From Bacteroidales bacterium (GTDB lineage Bacteria > Bacteroidota > Bacteroidia > Bacteroidales > JAIOZK01): 64,000 nucleotides of DNA. Shown in pieces: positions 9,059 to 18,338 of the stretch. A program made the position numbers and the translations under genes. Location of the stretch: positions 1 to 64,000 of the forward strand of contig JAIOZK010000005.1 in the NCBI GenBank assembly GCA_021740625.1, in the 5' to 3' direction. The notes beneath the pieces were generated by a model. That model made no database searches, was not told the origin of the DNA, and saw nothing but the letters and a program-made list of their open reading frames with translations. Each line of letters opens with the position of its first letter. Positions within the stretch are counted from its first letter, which is position 1.

Positions 9059-9838
9059 TTATAGAATGATTTTTCCGTTCAGATAGGTAATGGCTTTGCC
9101 GCTTATCTTTACCCGATTACCCGCTAACTTACAGATCAGCTCTCCTTTTCTTTCAGAAAGCTGCAATGCTGTAAGATTGTTTTTATTGTATTTTTGGGCC
9201 CAGAAAGGGATCAGCATGGTATGTGCTGCTCCCGTAACAGGATCTTCATTGATGCCGATTTTGGGTGCAAAGAACCTGGAAACAAAATCCACAATTTCGC
9301 CTTTGGAAGTGATGATCACACCCTCTGCATCCAGTTCTTTCAGCAATTCAAAATCCGGATTCATCTGAATGATGTCGTTTTCATTTTCGTAAAGGGCCAG
9401 GAGCTTTTTTCCCTCGTAAACTTCCAGAGGTTCTTTACCCAGCGCCCTGGAAAGTTTTCCGTATTCTTTCACTGCATGGTATTCAGCAGTTGGGAAATCA
9501 AGTGTGATCACTTCTCCCTCTCTGTTCACCGGCAGCCTGCCACTTTTTGAAGAAAACAATATGATATCCTTATCATAGTCCAGGTGATGGAAAATGACAT
9601 GCGCTGATGCCAGTGTTGCATGTCCGCACAGATCTACTTCGGATGCAGGTGTAAACCAGCGTATTTCGAATTCATCCCCATTTCTTATAAAAAAGGCTGT
9701 TTCCGAAAGATTGTTTTCCCCGGCAATTTTCTGCATCAGTTCATCCGTGATCCATTTTTCGAGGGGACACACAGCAGCGGGATTCCCGCCAAAAACTTCG
9801 GATGCGAAAGCATCCACCTGAAATATTTTTATTTCCAT
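9059..9838 (-). CDS. PhzF family isomerase
   Basis: IFQVDAFASEVFGGNPAAVCPL, NNLSETAFF, RWFTPASEVDLCGHATLASAHV, FFAPKIGINEDPVTGAAHTMLIPFW. Confidence 0.88.
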   Translation of the reverse strand: MEIKIFQVDAFASEVFGGNPAAVCPLEKWITDELMQKIAGENNLSETAFFIRNGDEFEIRWFTPASEVDLCGHATLASAHVIFHHLDYDKDIILFSSKSGRLPVNREGEVITLDFPTAEYHAVKEYGKLSRALGKEPLEVYEGKKLLALYENENDIIQMNPDFELLKELDAEGVIITSKGEIVDFVSRFFAPKIGINEDPVTGAAHTMLIPFWAQKYNKNNLTALQLSERKGELICKLAGNRVKISGKAITYLNGKIIL

Positions 9839-9944
9839 GCAAAAATGATTGTATGCGAATAAAGTTAGAAAAAAAATCGTGAAAATTTGTACTGAATTAA
9901 ATTCTCTTCATATTAATTAATAAATTTGTTAAAAAAACCAGATT

Positions 9945-10454
9945 ATGAATTCAGCCAGCTTAAGTTTTACAAGGTCAAAATATCTCGGATCTGCTTTGCT
10001 TGATATCCTCGGGTTATTGTTTGTATATTTTGTTCCAAGCATTTCTCATTTATTGAATTTTCCGCTCTACCTCTTGGAACCCATGCGTATCATGGTAGTG
10101 CTGGCTATGGTGCATACACACCGGAAGAATGCATACATTCTTGCGCTTACGCTGCCCCTGTTTTCCTTTCTGGTTTCGGCCCATCCGCATTTTCTGAAAT
10201 CCCTGCTGATCACTGCGGAGCTCGTATTGAATGTGTGGTTGTTTTACGCTATATTCAGCCGGATGAAAAACGCATTTGCCGCAATTATTTTCAGTGTGGT
10301 ATTGAGCAAAATATTTTATTATCTGATCAAATTCTTTCTAATAACTGCGCTATTGATTGAAGGAGGCCTGGTTTCAACGCCCATATACATACAATTGATC
10401 ATGACAGTTATTTTCGGTTTATATATGGCCATGTTCCTCAAACAGAATCGATAG
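9945..10454 (+). CDS. hypothetical multi-pass membrane protein
   Basis: Complete ORF of 169 aa with several hydrophobic segments. Confidence 0.6.
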   Translation: MNSASLSFTRSKYLGSALLDILGLLFVYFVPSISHLLNFPLYLLEPMRIMVVLAMVHTHRKNAYILALTLPLFSFLVSAHPHFLKSLLITAELVLNVWLFYAIFSRMKNAFAAIIFSVVLSKIFYYLIKFFLITALLIEGGLVSTPIYIQLIMTVIFGLYMAMFLKQNR

Positions 10455-10458
10455 AAAA

Positions 10459-10881
10459 ATGGAAAAAATCCTGAAATACTCAAAATACACTTTGTTTGTA
10501 TTACTCATTGCCCTTTTCTCCTGCGAGACCGATGAAGATGATAATCCCGATCCCACGGACCCCAGGGATAAGTTCCTTGGTTCATGGAATGTTAATGAAA
10601 CCTGCACACGTGGTGTTTATTCTGTACAAATTTCGGAAGACCCCGACAATTCAGCCCAGGTGTTGATCAAGAATTTTGCTAATCCCGGTTTCGAAGTAGG
10701 TGAGCCTGCTGTTGGATTGGTCATCAATGATGTGATCAAACTGGATCCCAACCACAAAATAGGAGATGACTGGACGGTTGATGGGCAGGGTGAAATGATC
10801 AACGACAACAGGATGGAATGGGAGTATGAGCTCTATATCGGAGGAGGCAAGGACGAATGCACAGCCGTATATGCGCGATAG
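10459..10881 (+). CDS. hypothetical lipoprotein, lipocalin-like
   Basis: LFVLLIALFSCETDEDDNPDPTDPRDKFLGSWNVNETC: lipobox, acidic linker, FxGxW motif. Confidence 0.6.
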   Translation: MEKILKYSKYTLFVLLIALFSCETDEDDNPDPTDPRDKFLGSWNVNETCTRGVYSVQISEDPDNSAQVLIKNFANPGFEVGEPAVGLVINDVIKLDPNHKIGDDWTVDGQGEMINDNRMEWEYELYIGGGKDECTAVYAR

Positions 10882-10882
10882 C

Positions 10883-11221
10883 TTAATTGTTTTTCATTTT
10901 TTCCAGCCTGCTTACAACCCTTTTGTAAATCTCATCAAATTCTTCAAGGTGTTTTTTGTAGTATTCCAGGCTTTTTTCATACCCGGCCTTGCTGATATTG
11001 TATTTATCAAAAACCAGATTAAAATAAAGATCGCGCAGACTGTCGCTTAAAACACCTTTACTTCTTTTGTAAAGCATAGCACCCTCGACAAGCTGAATAT
11101 CAACCAGGATCTTTTCCATCTTGTCTTTTTGGATGATCTTGCCGGGAACCTCTTCATGATCATTGCCTGAGCAGGAGATAAGAAAAAACAGGATCACAAA
11201 AAAAAATGGCAGGTGTTTCAT
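10883..11221 (-). CDS. DUF4296-like lipoprotein
   Basis: FLISCSGNDHEEVPGKIIQKDKMEKILVDIQLVEGAMLYK...FDKYNISKAGYEKSLEYYKKHLEEFDEIYKRV. Confidence 0.7.
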   Translation of the reverse strand: MKHLPFFFVILFFLISCSGNDHEEVPGKIIQKDKMEKILVDIQLVEGAMLYKRSKGVLSDSLRDLYFNLVFDKYNISKAGYEKSLEYYKKHLEEFDEIYKRVVSRLEKMKNN

Positions 11222-13422
11222 TAGTTCCCGAGTTCTGAAATGAATTTTATGCGCATGAGCCTGATCTCTTGTTCTGTGTATTCACCTTCACCGAGTTCTT
11301 CGAGTGCCTCTTCTATGGAATCTGATTCGGCTTCGTGGAAATAATCGTAAATTTCTTCCTGATGGTACTCATCCACGTATTCATTGATGTAATAGTTAAT
11401 ATCCAATTTGGTACCTGAGGCAACGATTCTGTCAATTTCTGTCAACAATTCGTCGATGGTCAGGTTTTTGGCTTTGGCAATATCTTCGAGCGATCGTTTC
11501 CGGTCGATACTCTGAATGATGTAGACTTTCAGGCCGGATTTGTTCACCACTGATTTTACCACCATGTCATTGGGCCGGATAATATCATTTTCCTCAACGT
11601 ACTGCTTGATCAATTCCAGGAAGGGTTTGCCGTATTTTTTCGCCTTTCCGGCACCAACCCCTGTAATTTGTATAAGTTCTTCTTCCTTGATGGGATATTG
11701 TATTGCCATATCCTCCAATGATGGATCCTGAAAGATCACGAAAGGAGGTAAATTCTCCTTTTTGGAAATGTCTTTACGTAAATCTTTCAACATTGAAAAC
11801 AATGCCTTATCTGCCGTACTTGTTCTTTGTCCGCCTTCTGAAGTCATAATATCATCGTCTCCTGTATTGTCGTAATCATGGTCTTTTGTCAGCATGATCG
11901 ACCAGGGCTTTTTCAAAAATTCCTGTCCTTTTGGGGTGACTTTCAAAAGACCATAGTTTTCAATATCTTTTACGATCAGATTTTTGATCAGTCCCTGACG
12001 GATCACAGCGTTCCAGAATTTTTCATCCTCACCCATCCCTTTGCCGAAAATATCAAGCTGGTTGTGTTTATATGACTTAATGGAAGTGGTGTTTTTCCCG
12101 ACCAGGATGTTGGCAATATGCCTGGCTTTGAACAATTGTTTAACCGTCAGTATTGCCTGCAAAACCAGTTGCATCTGTTCTTTCCCTTCGAATTTTGTTT
12201 TGGGATGCAGGCAGTTGTCGCAGGCTCCGCAATTTTCTTTGCTATATTCTTCACCAAAATAATGCAGCAGTAGCCTGTGCCTGCAAACGGATGATTCTGC
12301 ATAGGCAACAGTTTCCTGCAGTAACTCCTTGGCAATTTCCTGTTCCGCCACAGGCTTTCCCTTCATGAACTTTTCCAGTTTCACGATATCATCATAGCTG
12401 TAGAAGGCGATGCATTTCCCTTCTCCGTCGTCTCTGCCACCCCTGCCGGTTTCCTGGTAATAGCTTTCGATGCTTTTGGGTATATCGTGATGGATCACGT
12501 AGCGGATATCCGGTTTGTCGATGCCCATTCCAAAAGCAATGGTAGCTACGATCACATCCACATCTTCCATGAGAAAGCGGTCCTGGTTATTCCTGCGGGT
12601 GGCTGCATCAAGGCCTGCATGATAGGGCAGAGCTTTGATCCCGTTCACCTTCAGGGTTTCGGCCATCTCTTCCACCTTTTTCCTGCTCAGGCAATATACG
12701 ATACCGGATTTGCCGGGTTGTGTTTTGATGAATTTGATGATGTCCTTGATCACCGACTTGGTTTTGGGCCTGACTTCATAATACAGGTTGGCCCTGTCGA
12801 AAGAGGATTTAAAAACCTTTGCATCCTGGATGGTCAGATTTTTCTGAATGTCAGTTTGAACTTTTACGGTGGCTGTGGCGGTTAATGCGATAACCGGTAC
12901 ATCCTGACCGATGCTGTTGATGATGGGCCTGATCCTTCTGTATTCGGGTCTGAAATCATGCCCCCACTCCGAAATACAGTGAGCTTCATCAATGGCATAA
13001 AATGAAATATGTATCGACTTGAGGAATTCGACATTCTCTTCCTTGGTAAGGGACTCGGGCGCAACATACAAAAGTTTTGTCTTTCCCTTTCTCAGGTCTT
13101 CTTTCACCTGGGTGATCTCGGCTTTTGACAGGGAACTGTTCAGAAAATGTGCAATGCCCTGTTCCGCGCCAAAATTCCGGATGCTGTCCACCTGGTTCTT
13201 CATCAATGCGATCAGGGGGGAAATGATGATTGCAGTTCCGTCTTTCATTATGGCAGGTAACTGATAGCACAATGATTTACCGCCGCCCGTCGGCATAATT
13301 ACGAATGTATCATTACCGTCAAGCAGACTTTGTATGATTTTTTCCTGATTGCCTTTGAAGCTGTCGAATCCAAAAACCCTTTTCAATACATCATGTAGCT
13401 TGTATTCCGCAACATCGGTCAT
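11221..13422 (-). CDS. recQ: ATP-dependent DNA helicase RecQ
   Basis: FKGNQEKIIQSLLDGNDTFVIMPTGGGKSLCYQLPA, DEAHCISEWGHDFRPEYR, QETGRGGRDD, cysteine cluster CRHRLLLHYFGE..CGACDNC, HRDC region. Confidence 0.92.
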   Translation of the reverse strand: MTDVAEYKLHDVLKRVFGFDSFKGNQEKIIQSLLDGNDTFVIMPTGGGKSLCYQLPAIMKDGTAIIISPLIALMKNQVDSIRNFGAEQGIAHFLNSSLSKAEITQVKEDLRKGKTKLLYVAPESLTKEENVEFLKSIHISFYAIDEAHCISEWGHDFRPEYRRIRPIINSIGQDVPVIALTATATVKVQTDIQKNLTIQDAKVFKSSFDRANLYYEVRPKTKSVIKDIIKFIKTQPGKSGIVYCLSRKKVEEMAETLKVNGIKALPYHAGLDAATRRNNQDRFLMEDVDVIVATIAFGMGIDKPDIRYVIHHDIPKSIESYYQETGRGGRDDGEGKCIAFYSYDDIVKLEKFMKGKPVAEQEIAKELLQETVAYAESSVCRHRLLLHYFGEEYSKENCGACDNCLHPKTKFEGKEQMQLVLQAILTVKQLFKARHIANILVGKNTTSIKSYKHNQLDIFGKGMGEDEKFWNAVIRQGLIKNLIVKDIENYGLLKVTPKGQEFLKKPWSIMLTKDHDYDNTGDDDIMTSEGGQRTSTADKALFSMLKDLRKDISKKENLPPFVIFQDPSLEDMAIQYPIKEEELIQITGVGAGKAKKYGKPFLELIKQYVEENDIIRPNDMVVKSVVNKSGLKVYIIQSIDRKRSLEDIAKAKNLTIDELLTEIDRIVASGTKLDINYYINEYVDEYHQEEIYDYFHEAESDSIEEALEELGEGEYTEQEIRLMRIKFISELGN

Positions 13423-13603
13423 TTTATCTCGTTCTTAATTTTCAATATCTTTGTTGAGCAATTTTAGTCCAAGGTGAACGATAAAAGATTCTTACAATTG
13501 TTTCGTTTTAAAGATTGTATGAAAAAATTGTAAAGAAAACATCTCCTTTAAACAAATATAAGAAATAAATATTTTTAACCCAACAAAAAAGAAATTATTC
13601 ATT

Positions 13604-14569
13604 TTGAAAAAACGAGAAGAAATAATCCAGACAGGTCGAAAGGCTATTCAAACCGAAGCAAAGGCCATTGAGGATCTGGTTGGAAAGATTGGTGAAGGTT
13701 TTGCGAAAAGCGTTGAATGTATTTACAAGTCCAGGGGCAGGCTGATCATCACCGGGATTGGAAAAAGTGCCAACATTGCAATTAAAATAGTGTCAACATT
13801 GAACTCCACCGGCACACCTGCCATTTTTATGCATGCTGCAGATGCCATCCATGGTGATCTTGGGATCATCCAGAAAGATGATGTGGTCATGTGTATTTCC
13901 AAGAGCGGTGAAACACCTGAGATTAAAGTCCTGATTCCCCTGGTCAAAGCCCGGGGAAATGTTTTGATCGGCATGGTCGGTAATACCAGTTCCTACCTTG
14001 CCATGCAGGCCGATCATGTGCTGGATGTGAGTGTGCCCAAAGAAGCATGCCCGAACAACCTGGCGCCCACTTCCAGTACCACCGCACAACTGGTTATGGG
14101 GGATGCGCTGGCCATTGCCCTGATCGAATTCCGTGGTTTCACGCAACAGGATTTTGCAAAGTATCACCCGGGTGGGGCCCTCGGTAAAAAACTATACCTG
14201 AAAGTATCCGATCTTTATGTGAGAAACGAAAAACCCATGGTCGACAGCCAGGCTGATTTTCAGTCGGTAATCATGGAGATCTCCACCAAAAGACTGGGTG
14301 CCACGGCAGTTTTGGAAAATGACGAATTGATCGGGATCATCACAGACGGGGATTTGCGCCGTTTGCTGGAAAAGCAACCCGATCTGAACAAGGTGAAAGC
14401 CGAAGAATTTATGACAAATTCGCCCAAAACCATCAACGCACAGGAACTGGTAGTGGACGCCCTTCAACTGATGCGGAAAAATAATATCACCCAGCTACCC
14501 GTTCTTAAGAAAAATAAATACGCCGGTATCATTCACCTGCATGATATTCTGGATGAAGGAATACTGTAG
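13604..14569 (+). CDS. kdsD: KpsF/GutQ family arabinose-5-phosphate isomerase (SIS plus two CBS domains)
   Basis: GRLIITGIGKSANIAIKIVSTLNSTGTPAIFMHAADAIHGDLG, LAPTSSTTAQLVMGDALA, YHPGGALGKKL, CBS repeats. Confidence 0.9.
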   Translation: MKKREEIIQTGRKAIQTEAKAIEDLVGKIGEGFAKSVECIYKSRGRLIITGIGKSANIAIKIVSTLNSTGTPAIFMHAADAIHGDLGIIQKDDVVMCISKSGETPEIKVLIPLVKARGNVLIGMVGNTSSYLAMQADHVLDVSVPKEACPNNLAPTSSTTAQLVMGDALAIALIEFRGFTQQDFAKYHPGGALGKKLYLKVSDLYVRNEKPMVDSQADFQSVIMEISTKRLGATAVLENDELIGIITDGDLRRLLEKQPDLNKVKAEEFMTNSPKTINAQELVVDALQLMRKNNITQLPVLKKNKYAGIIHLHDILDEGIL

Positions 14570-14606
14570 GAGATCATAACGGTACAAACAGATCAAAAGC
14601 ATTTTT

Positions 14607-14948
14607 ATGTCTGATAGATTAAAGGAGTACAATGCCTACCGGGAAAAAATGAACGAAAAGATCCTGGAAGGCAATAACAAAGTTCTCAAACGATTTTTTA
14701 ACCTCGATACCAATACCTACCTGGATGGTGCCCTGGATGCTTCCGTAAAGGAAATGTTGGGACTGGTGGCTTCCATGGTGCTGCGCTGCGACGATTGTAT
14801 CCGTTATCATTTGCAAAAATGCCACGAGCATGGTTTGAGCAAAGAACAATTGTTTGAAGTTTTTTCAGTTGCCAACATTGTAGGTGGCTCCATTGTCATA
14901 CCTCATACCAGGAGGGCGCTTGAATTCTGGGAAGAGCTTGATAAATAA
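14607..14948 (+). CDS. carboxymuconolactone decarboxylase / AhpD-like protein
   Basis: LDASVKEMLGLVASMVLRCDDCIRYHLQKCHEHGLSKEQLFEVFSVANIVGG: CxxCxxxH. Confidence 0.82.
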   Translation: MSDRLKEYNAYREKMNEKILEGNNKVLKRFFNLDTNTYLDGALDASVKEMLGLVASMVLRCDDCIRYHLQKCHEHGLSKEQLFEVFSVANIVGGSIVIPHTRRALEFWEELDK

Positions 14949-14972
14949 TATTGATTTAATTCTTGATCCTGT

Positions 14973-17456
14973 ATGAAGACAGTAACGAATTCATTGCGTG
15001 GAGTTTTGCTTGCTGTTTTGATATTGATGGCAGTGATTAACCTGCAAGCCCAGAAAACCAAAATCATGGGCAGGGTAACCAATGCAGTAACAGGTGAAGC
15101 CATTCCTTTTGCCAACATCATCATCAAGGGAAGCTCGGTGGGTGCCACTACCAATTTTGAAGGTGAGTTTTCCATCGAAACCAGGGACCTGAAAAAGGAT
15201 ACCCTGCTTGCGACTTATATCGGTTATCATCCCTACAAGACAAAGATCAGGCTAAATGTTTTCCAGGAGATCAACATACAACTGGAACCTGCCAATATTT
15301 TGCTGGATGAGGTGGAGATCCTGCCCGGTGAAAACCCTGCTGAAATCCTGCTCAGAAAGATCATCGAAAACAAAGAAGAGAACAACAAACAGAATTTCGA
15401 AGCTTATCAGTATGAGGTGTATAACAAGATCCAACTGGATATCAACAACATTACCGAAAAGCTGAAAGACCGGAAACTTTTGAAACCATTTCGTTTTATT
15501 TTCGATTATGTGGATACCAGCACGGTGAACGGCAAAGTCTATTTGCCGGCCTTTCTCTCCGAATCCATCTCGGAGGTTTACTTTCGCCAACAGCCAAAAT
15601 TAAGAAAAGAGATCATCCAGGCATCCCAGGTATCCGGGCTGGAAAATGAAAGCATCACGCAGTTTATGGGCGACCTTTACCAGAACATCAACATCTATGA
15701 TAATTTCATCATGATATTCGAAAAGAACTTTGTGAGCCCCATTGCCAGTTTCGGTTTATCCTATTATAAGTATTATCTGATCGACAGTTCTTTCATTGAT
15801 GAAAAATGGTGTTACCAGGTCATGTTCAAACCCAGGCGCAAGCAGGAGCTGACCTTTACCGGGGAGTTCTGGGTGCATGATACTTCCTTTGCCATTCGCA
15901 AGGTGAACATGGAAATTGCCCGGGATGCAAACATTAATTTTGTGAATACCATTGAGATCAGACAGGAATATGATAAGATCCAGGATGAATACTGGATGCT
16001 GACCCGGGATTACTTTGTCGTGGATTTCAATGTGATCGAAAATACGGAGAAGACCATCGGCCTGTTTGGCCACAAAACGGCCAGTTACGATAAGTTTGTC
16101 TTCAATCAGCCCATGCCTGAACGCTTCAAAAAAACACCCCTTGATGTTTATGTGGAGGAGGAAAGTGATGCATACGGGCCGGAATTTTGGGAGCTTGCCC
16201 GGCACGAAGACCTGACCCGGAAAGAACGAGCTATTTATGAAATGGTGGATTCTATTAAAAGGGTGCCGGTGTTCAATACCTGGGTGGATGCATTTTATCT
16301 TTTTACAAACGGATACCTGATCTGGGGACCCTTAGAAGTAGGGCCCCTGTACAAAGCCTTAAGCTTTAACCCACTGGAAGGTACCCGCCTCAGGATTGGT
16401 GGACGTACCAGCAACAGTTTCAGCACAAAAATATTGCTCGAAGGTCATGTGGCCTATGGAACTAAAGATGAGCGTCTTAAATATGGTTTAGGCGGATTGT
16501 ATATGTTTGACAAAAATCCCCGCAGGGCCCTGTCGGGGTCTTTTCTTTATGATATGGAACAACTCGGCCAGAGTCAAAACGCCTTCAGCGAGGATAACAT
16601 TTTTGCCTCCATCTTAAGACGTAGTCCGGCAGACAAACTTTCCCTGGTCAGGCAATATAAAACTGCCTACGAACACGAGTGGTTTACCGGCTTTTCCAAC
16701 AGCATTGGCTTTTTGCACCGGCAGATTTACCCGGTCGGGGGTGCCGTTTTCGAAGTGAATGAACAAAATGACCCTTTGCAGTTGAAGTCGATCACAACCT
16801 CGGAAATAGAACTGGGCATCAGGTTTGCCTATCGTGAAAAATTCGTCATGGGTGAGTTTGAAAGGATCAGCCTGGGTACGGTTTATCCTGTATTGGAAGT
16901 AAAGTATGGTGCAGGATTGCCCGATTTTCTGGATTCACGCTATGAATATCAAAGGCTGCAATTCAGCGTGAAAGACTGGTTCAATGTTTTTTCGCTGGGA
17001 TGGTCGAAATATATTATACAGGGAGGGAAGATCTTTGGCACCCTCCCATATCCTTTGCTCAAGCTTCATGCAGGCAACGAAACTTTCATGTTTGATGAAT
17101 ACGCTTATAACCTCATGAATTATTATGAGTTTGTGAGTGATGAATACCTGAGTCTTTATTACACCCATCATTTCGATGGTTTATTTCTGAACCGCATTCC
17201 GTTGATGCGCAAGCTGAACTGGCGGGAGGTAGCGTTCGTAAAAGGTGTGATTGGTACCCTGAGTGACAAAAACAAAGCGTATTCCAAATTCCCTGAAGGC
17301 ATGTACACCCTGGAAAAACCTTATGTGGAAGCCGGAGTGGGTATAGAGAACATCATCAAGATATTCAGGGTGGATGCCATCTGGCGCCTGTCGCACCTGG
17401 ATAACCCGGATATCAATAAGTTTGCCCTCTTCTTTTCCTTTCATTTTTCTTTTTAA
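14973..17456 (+). CDS. DUF5686 family outer-membrane protein with N-terminal carboxypeptidase-regulatory-like domain
   Basis: KIMGRVTNAVTGEAIPFANIIIKGSSVGATTNFEGEFSIET; long beta-rich C-terminal region ending in aromatic ...FFSFHFSF. Confidence 0.8.
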   Translation: MKTVTNSLRGVLLAVLILMAVINLQAQKTKIMGRVTNAVTGEAIPFANIIIKGSSVGATTNFEGEFSIETRDLKKDTLLATYIGYHPYKTKIRLNVFQEINIQLEPANILLDEVEILPGENPAEILLRKIIENKEENNKQNFEAYQYEVYNKIQLDINNITEKLKDRKLLKPFRFIFDYVDTSTVNGKVYLPAFLSESISEVYFRQQPKLRKEIIQASQVSGLENESITQFMGDLYQNINIYDNFIMIFEKNFVSPIASFGLSYYKYYLIDSSFIDEKWCYQVMFKPRRKQELTFTGEFWVHDTSFAIRKVNMEIARDANINFVNTIEIRQEYDKIQDEYWMLTRDYFVVDFNVIENTEKTIGLFGHKTASYDKFVFNQPMPERFKKTPLDVYVEEESDAYGPEFWELARHEDLTRKERAIYEMVDSIKRVPVFNTWVDAFYLFTNGYLIWGPLEVGPLYKALSFNPLEGTRLRIGGRTSNSFSTKILLEGHVAYGTKDERLKYGLGGLYMFDKNPRRALSGSFLYDMEQLGQSQNAFSEDNIFASILRRSPADKLSLVRQYKTAYEHEWFTGFSNSIGFLHRQIYPVGGAVFEVNEQNDPLQLKSITTSEIELGIRFAYREKFVMGEFERISLGTVYPVLEVKYGAGLPDFLDSRYEYQRLQFSVKDWFNVFSLGWSKYIIQGGKIFGTLPYPLLKLHAGNETFMFDEYAYNLMNYYEFVSDEYLSLYYTHHFDGLFLNRIPLMRKLNWREVAFVKGVIGTLSDKNKAYSKFPEGMYTLEKPYVEAGVGIENIIKIFRVDAIWRLSHLDNPDINKFALFFSFHFSF

Positions 17457-17494
17457 TAATGAATTATGCTGCAACACGTTAATAATATTTACAT

Positions 17495-18229
17495 TTGTTT
17501 ATGATACTGAAAACAGAAGAAATAGTTAAACGGTACAGGCAACGAACGGTGGTAAACAAAGTTTCGGTGCAGGTTGAGCAGGGAGAGATCGTAGGTTTGC
17601 TGGGACCCAATGGGGCAGGCAAAACCACTTCCTTTTACATCATAGTAGGTTTGATCAAACCTTTCTCCGGAAAAGTATTCCTGGATAAAAAGGATATTAC
17701 CGAAGAGCCCATGTACAAGCGTGCCCAGATGGGCGTGGGTTACCTGGCACAGGAAGCTTCAGTTTTCAGGCAGTTGAGTGTGGAAGATAATCTGCGGGCG
17801 GTTTTGCAATTTACCAAGTTTTCCAAGGCCGAGCAGCATGAGCGCATGGAAAGCCTGCTGGATGAGTTCGGGTTGAACCATGTGCGCAAGAGCAATGGAA
17901 TTACACTTTCAGGTGGAGAAAGGAGACGCACAGAGATTGCGCGCGCCCTTGCCGTGGATCCTAATTTTATTTTGCTGGATGAACCCTTTGCAGGTGTCGA
18001 TCCCATTGCCGTGGAGGATATACAAAATATTGTTTCAAAGTTGAAGGAGAAAAATATCGGTGTCCTCATCACCGACCACAATGTGCATGAAACCCTCAGC
18101 ATTACCGACCGTTCTTACCTACTTTTCGAAGGCAGCATACTTAAATCCGGAACATCGGAGGAACTGGCTATGGATGAACACGTGAGGAAGGTTTATCTGG
18201 GTGAGAGTTTTGAGTTGAGGAGAAGATAG
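17495..18229 (+). CDS. lptB: LPS export ABC transporter ATP-binding protein
   Basis: [88 protein letters not shown]. Confidence 0.92.
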   Translation: MFMILKTEEIVKRYRQRTVVNKVSVQVEQGEIVGLLGPNGAGKTTSFYIIVGLIKPFSGKVFLDKKDITEEPMYKRAQMGVGYLAQEASVFRQLSVEDNLRAVLQFTKFSKAEQHERMESLLDEFGLNHVRKSNGITLSGGERRRTEIARALAVDPNFILLDEPFAGVDPIAVEDIQNIVSKLKEKNIGVLITDHNVHETLSITDRSYLLFEGSILKSGTSEELAMDEHVRKVYLGESFELRRR

Positions 18230-18338
18230 CATTATTACTTCCTCTTTATTCAATTGTATCTACATAAAAATTATTCTTTCTTCATAATTTCTTATTTTTA
18301 TTTTTTTAACCTGATTAGTTCCTAAACAATTTAATTCA

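Noticed and set aside
12487-12885. 132-aa ORF antisense to recQ
   Set aside because: Shadow ORF of a strongly supported recQ.
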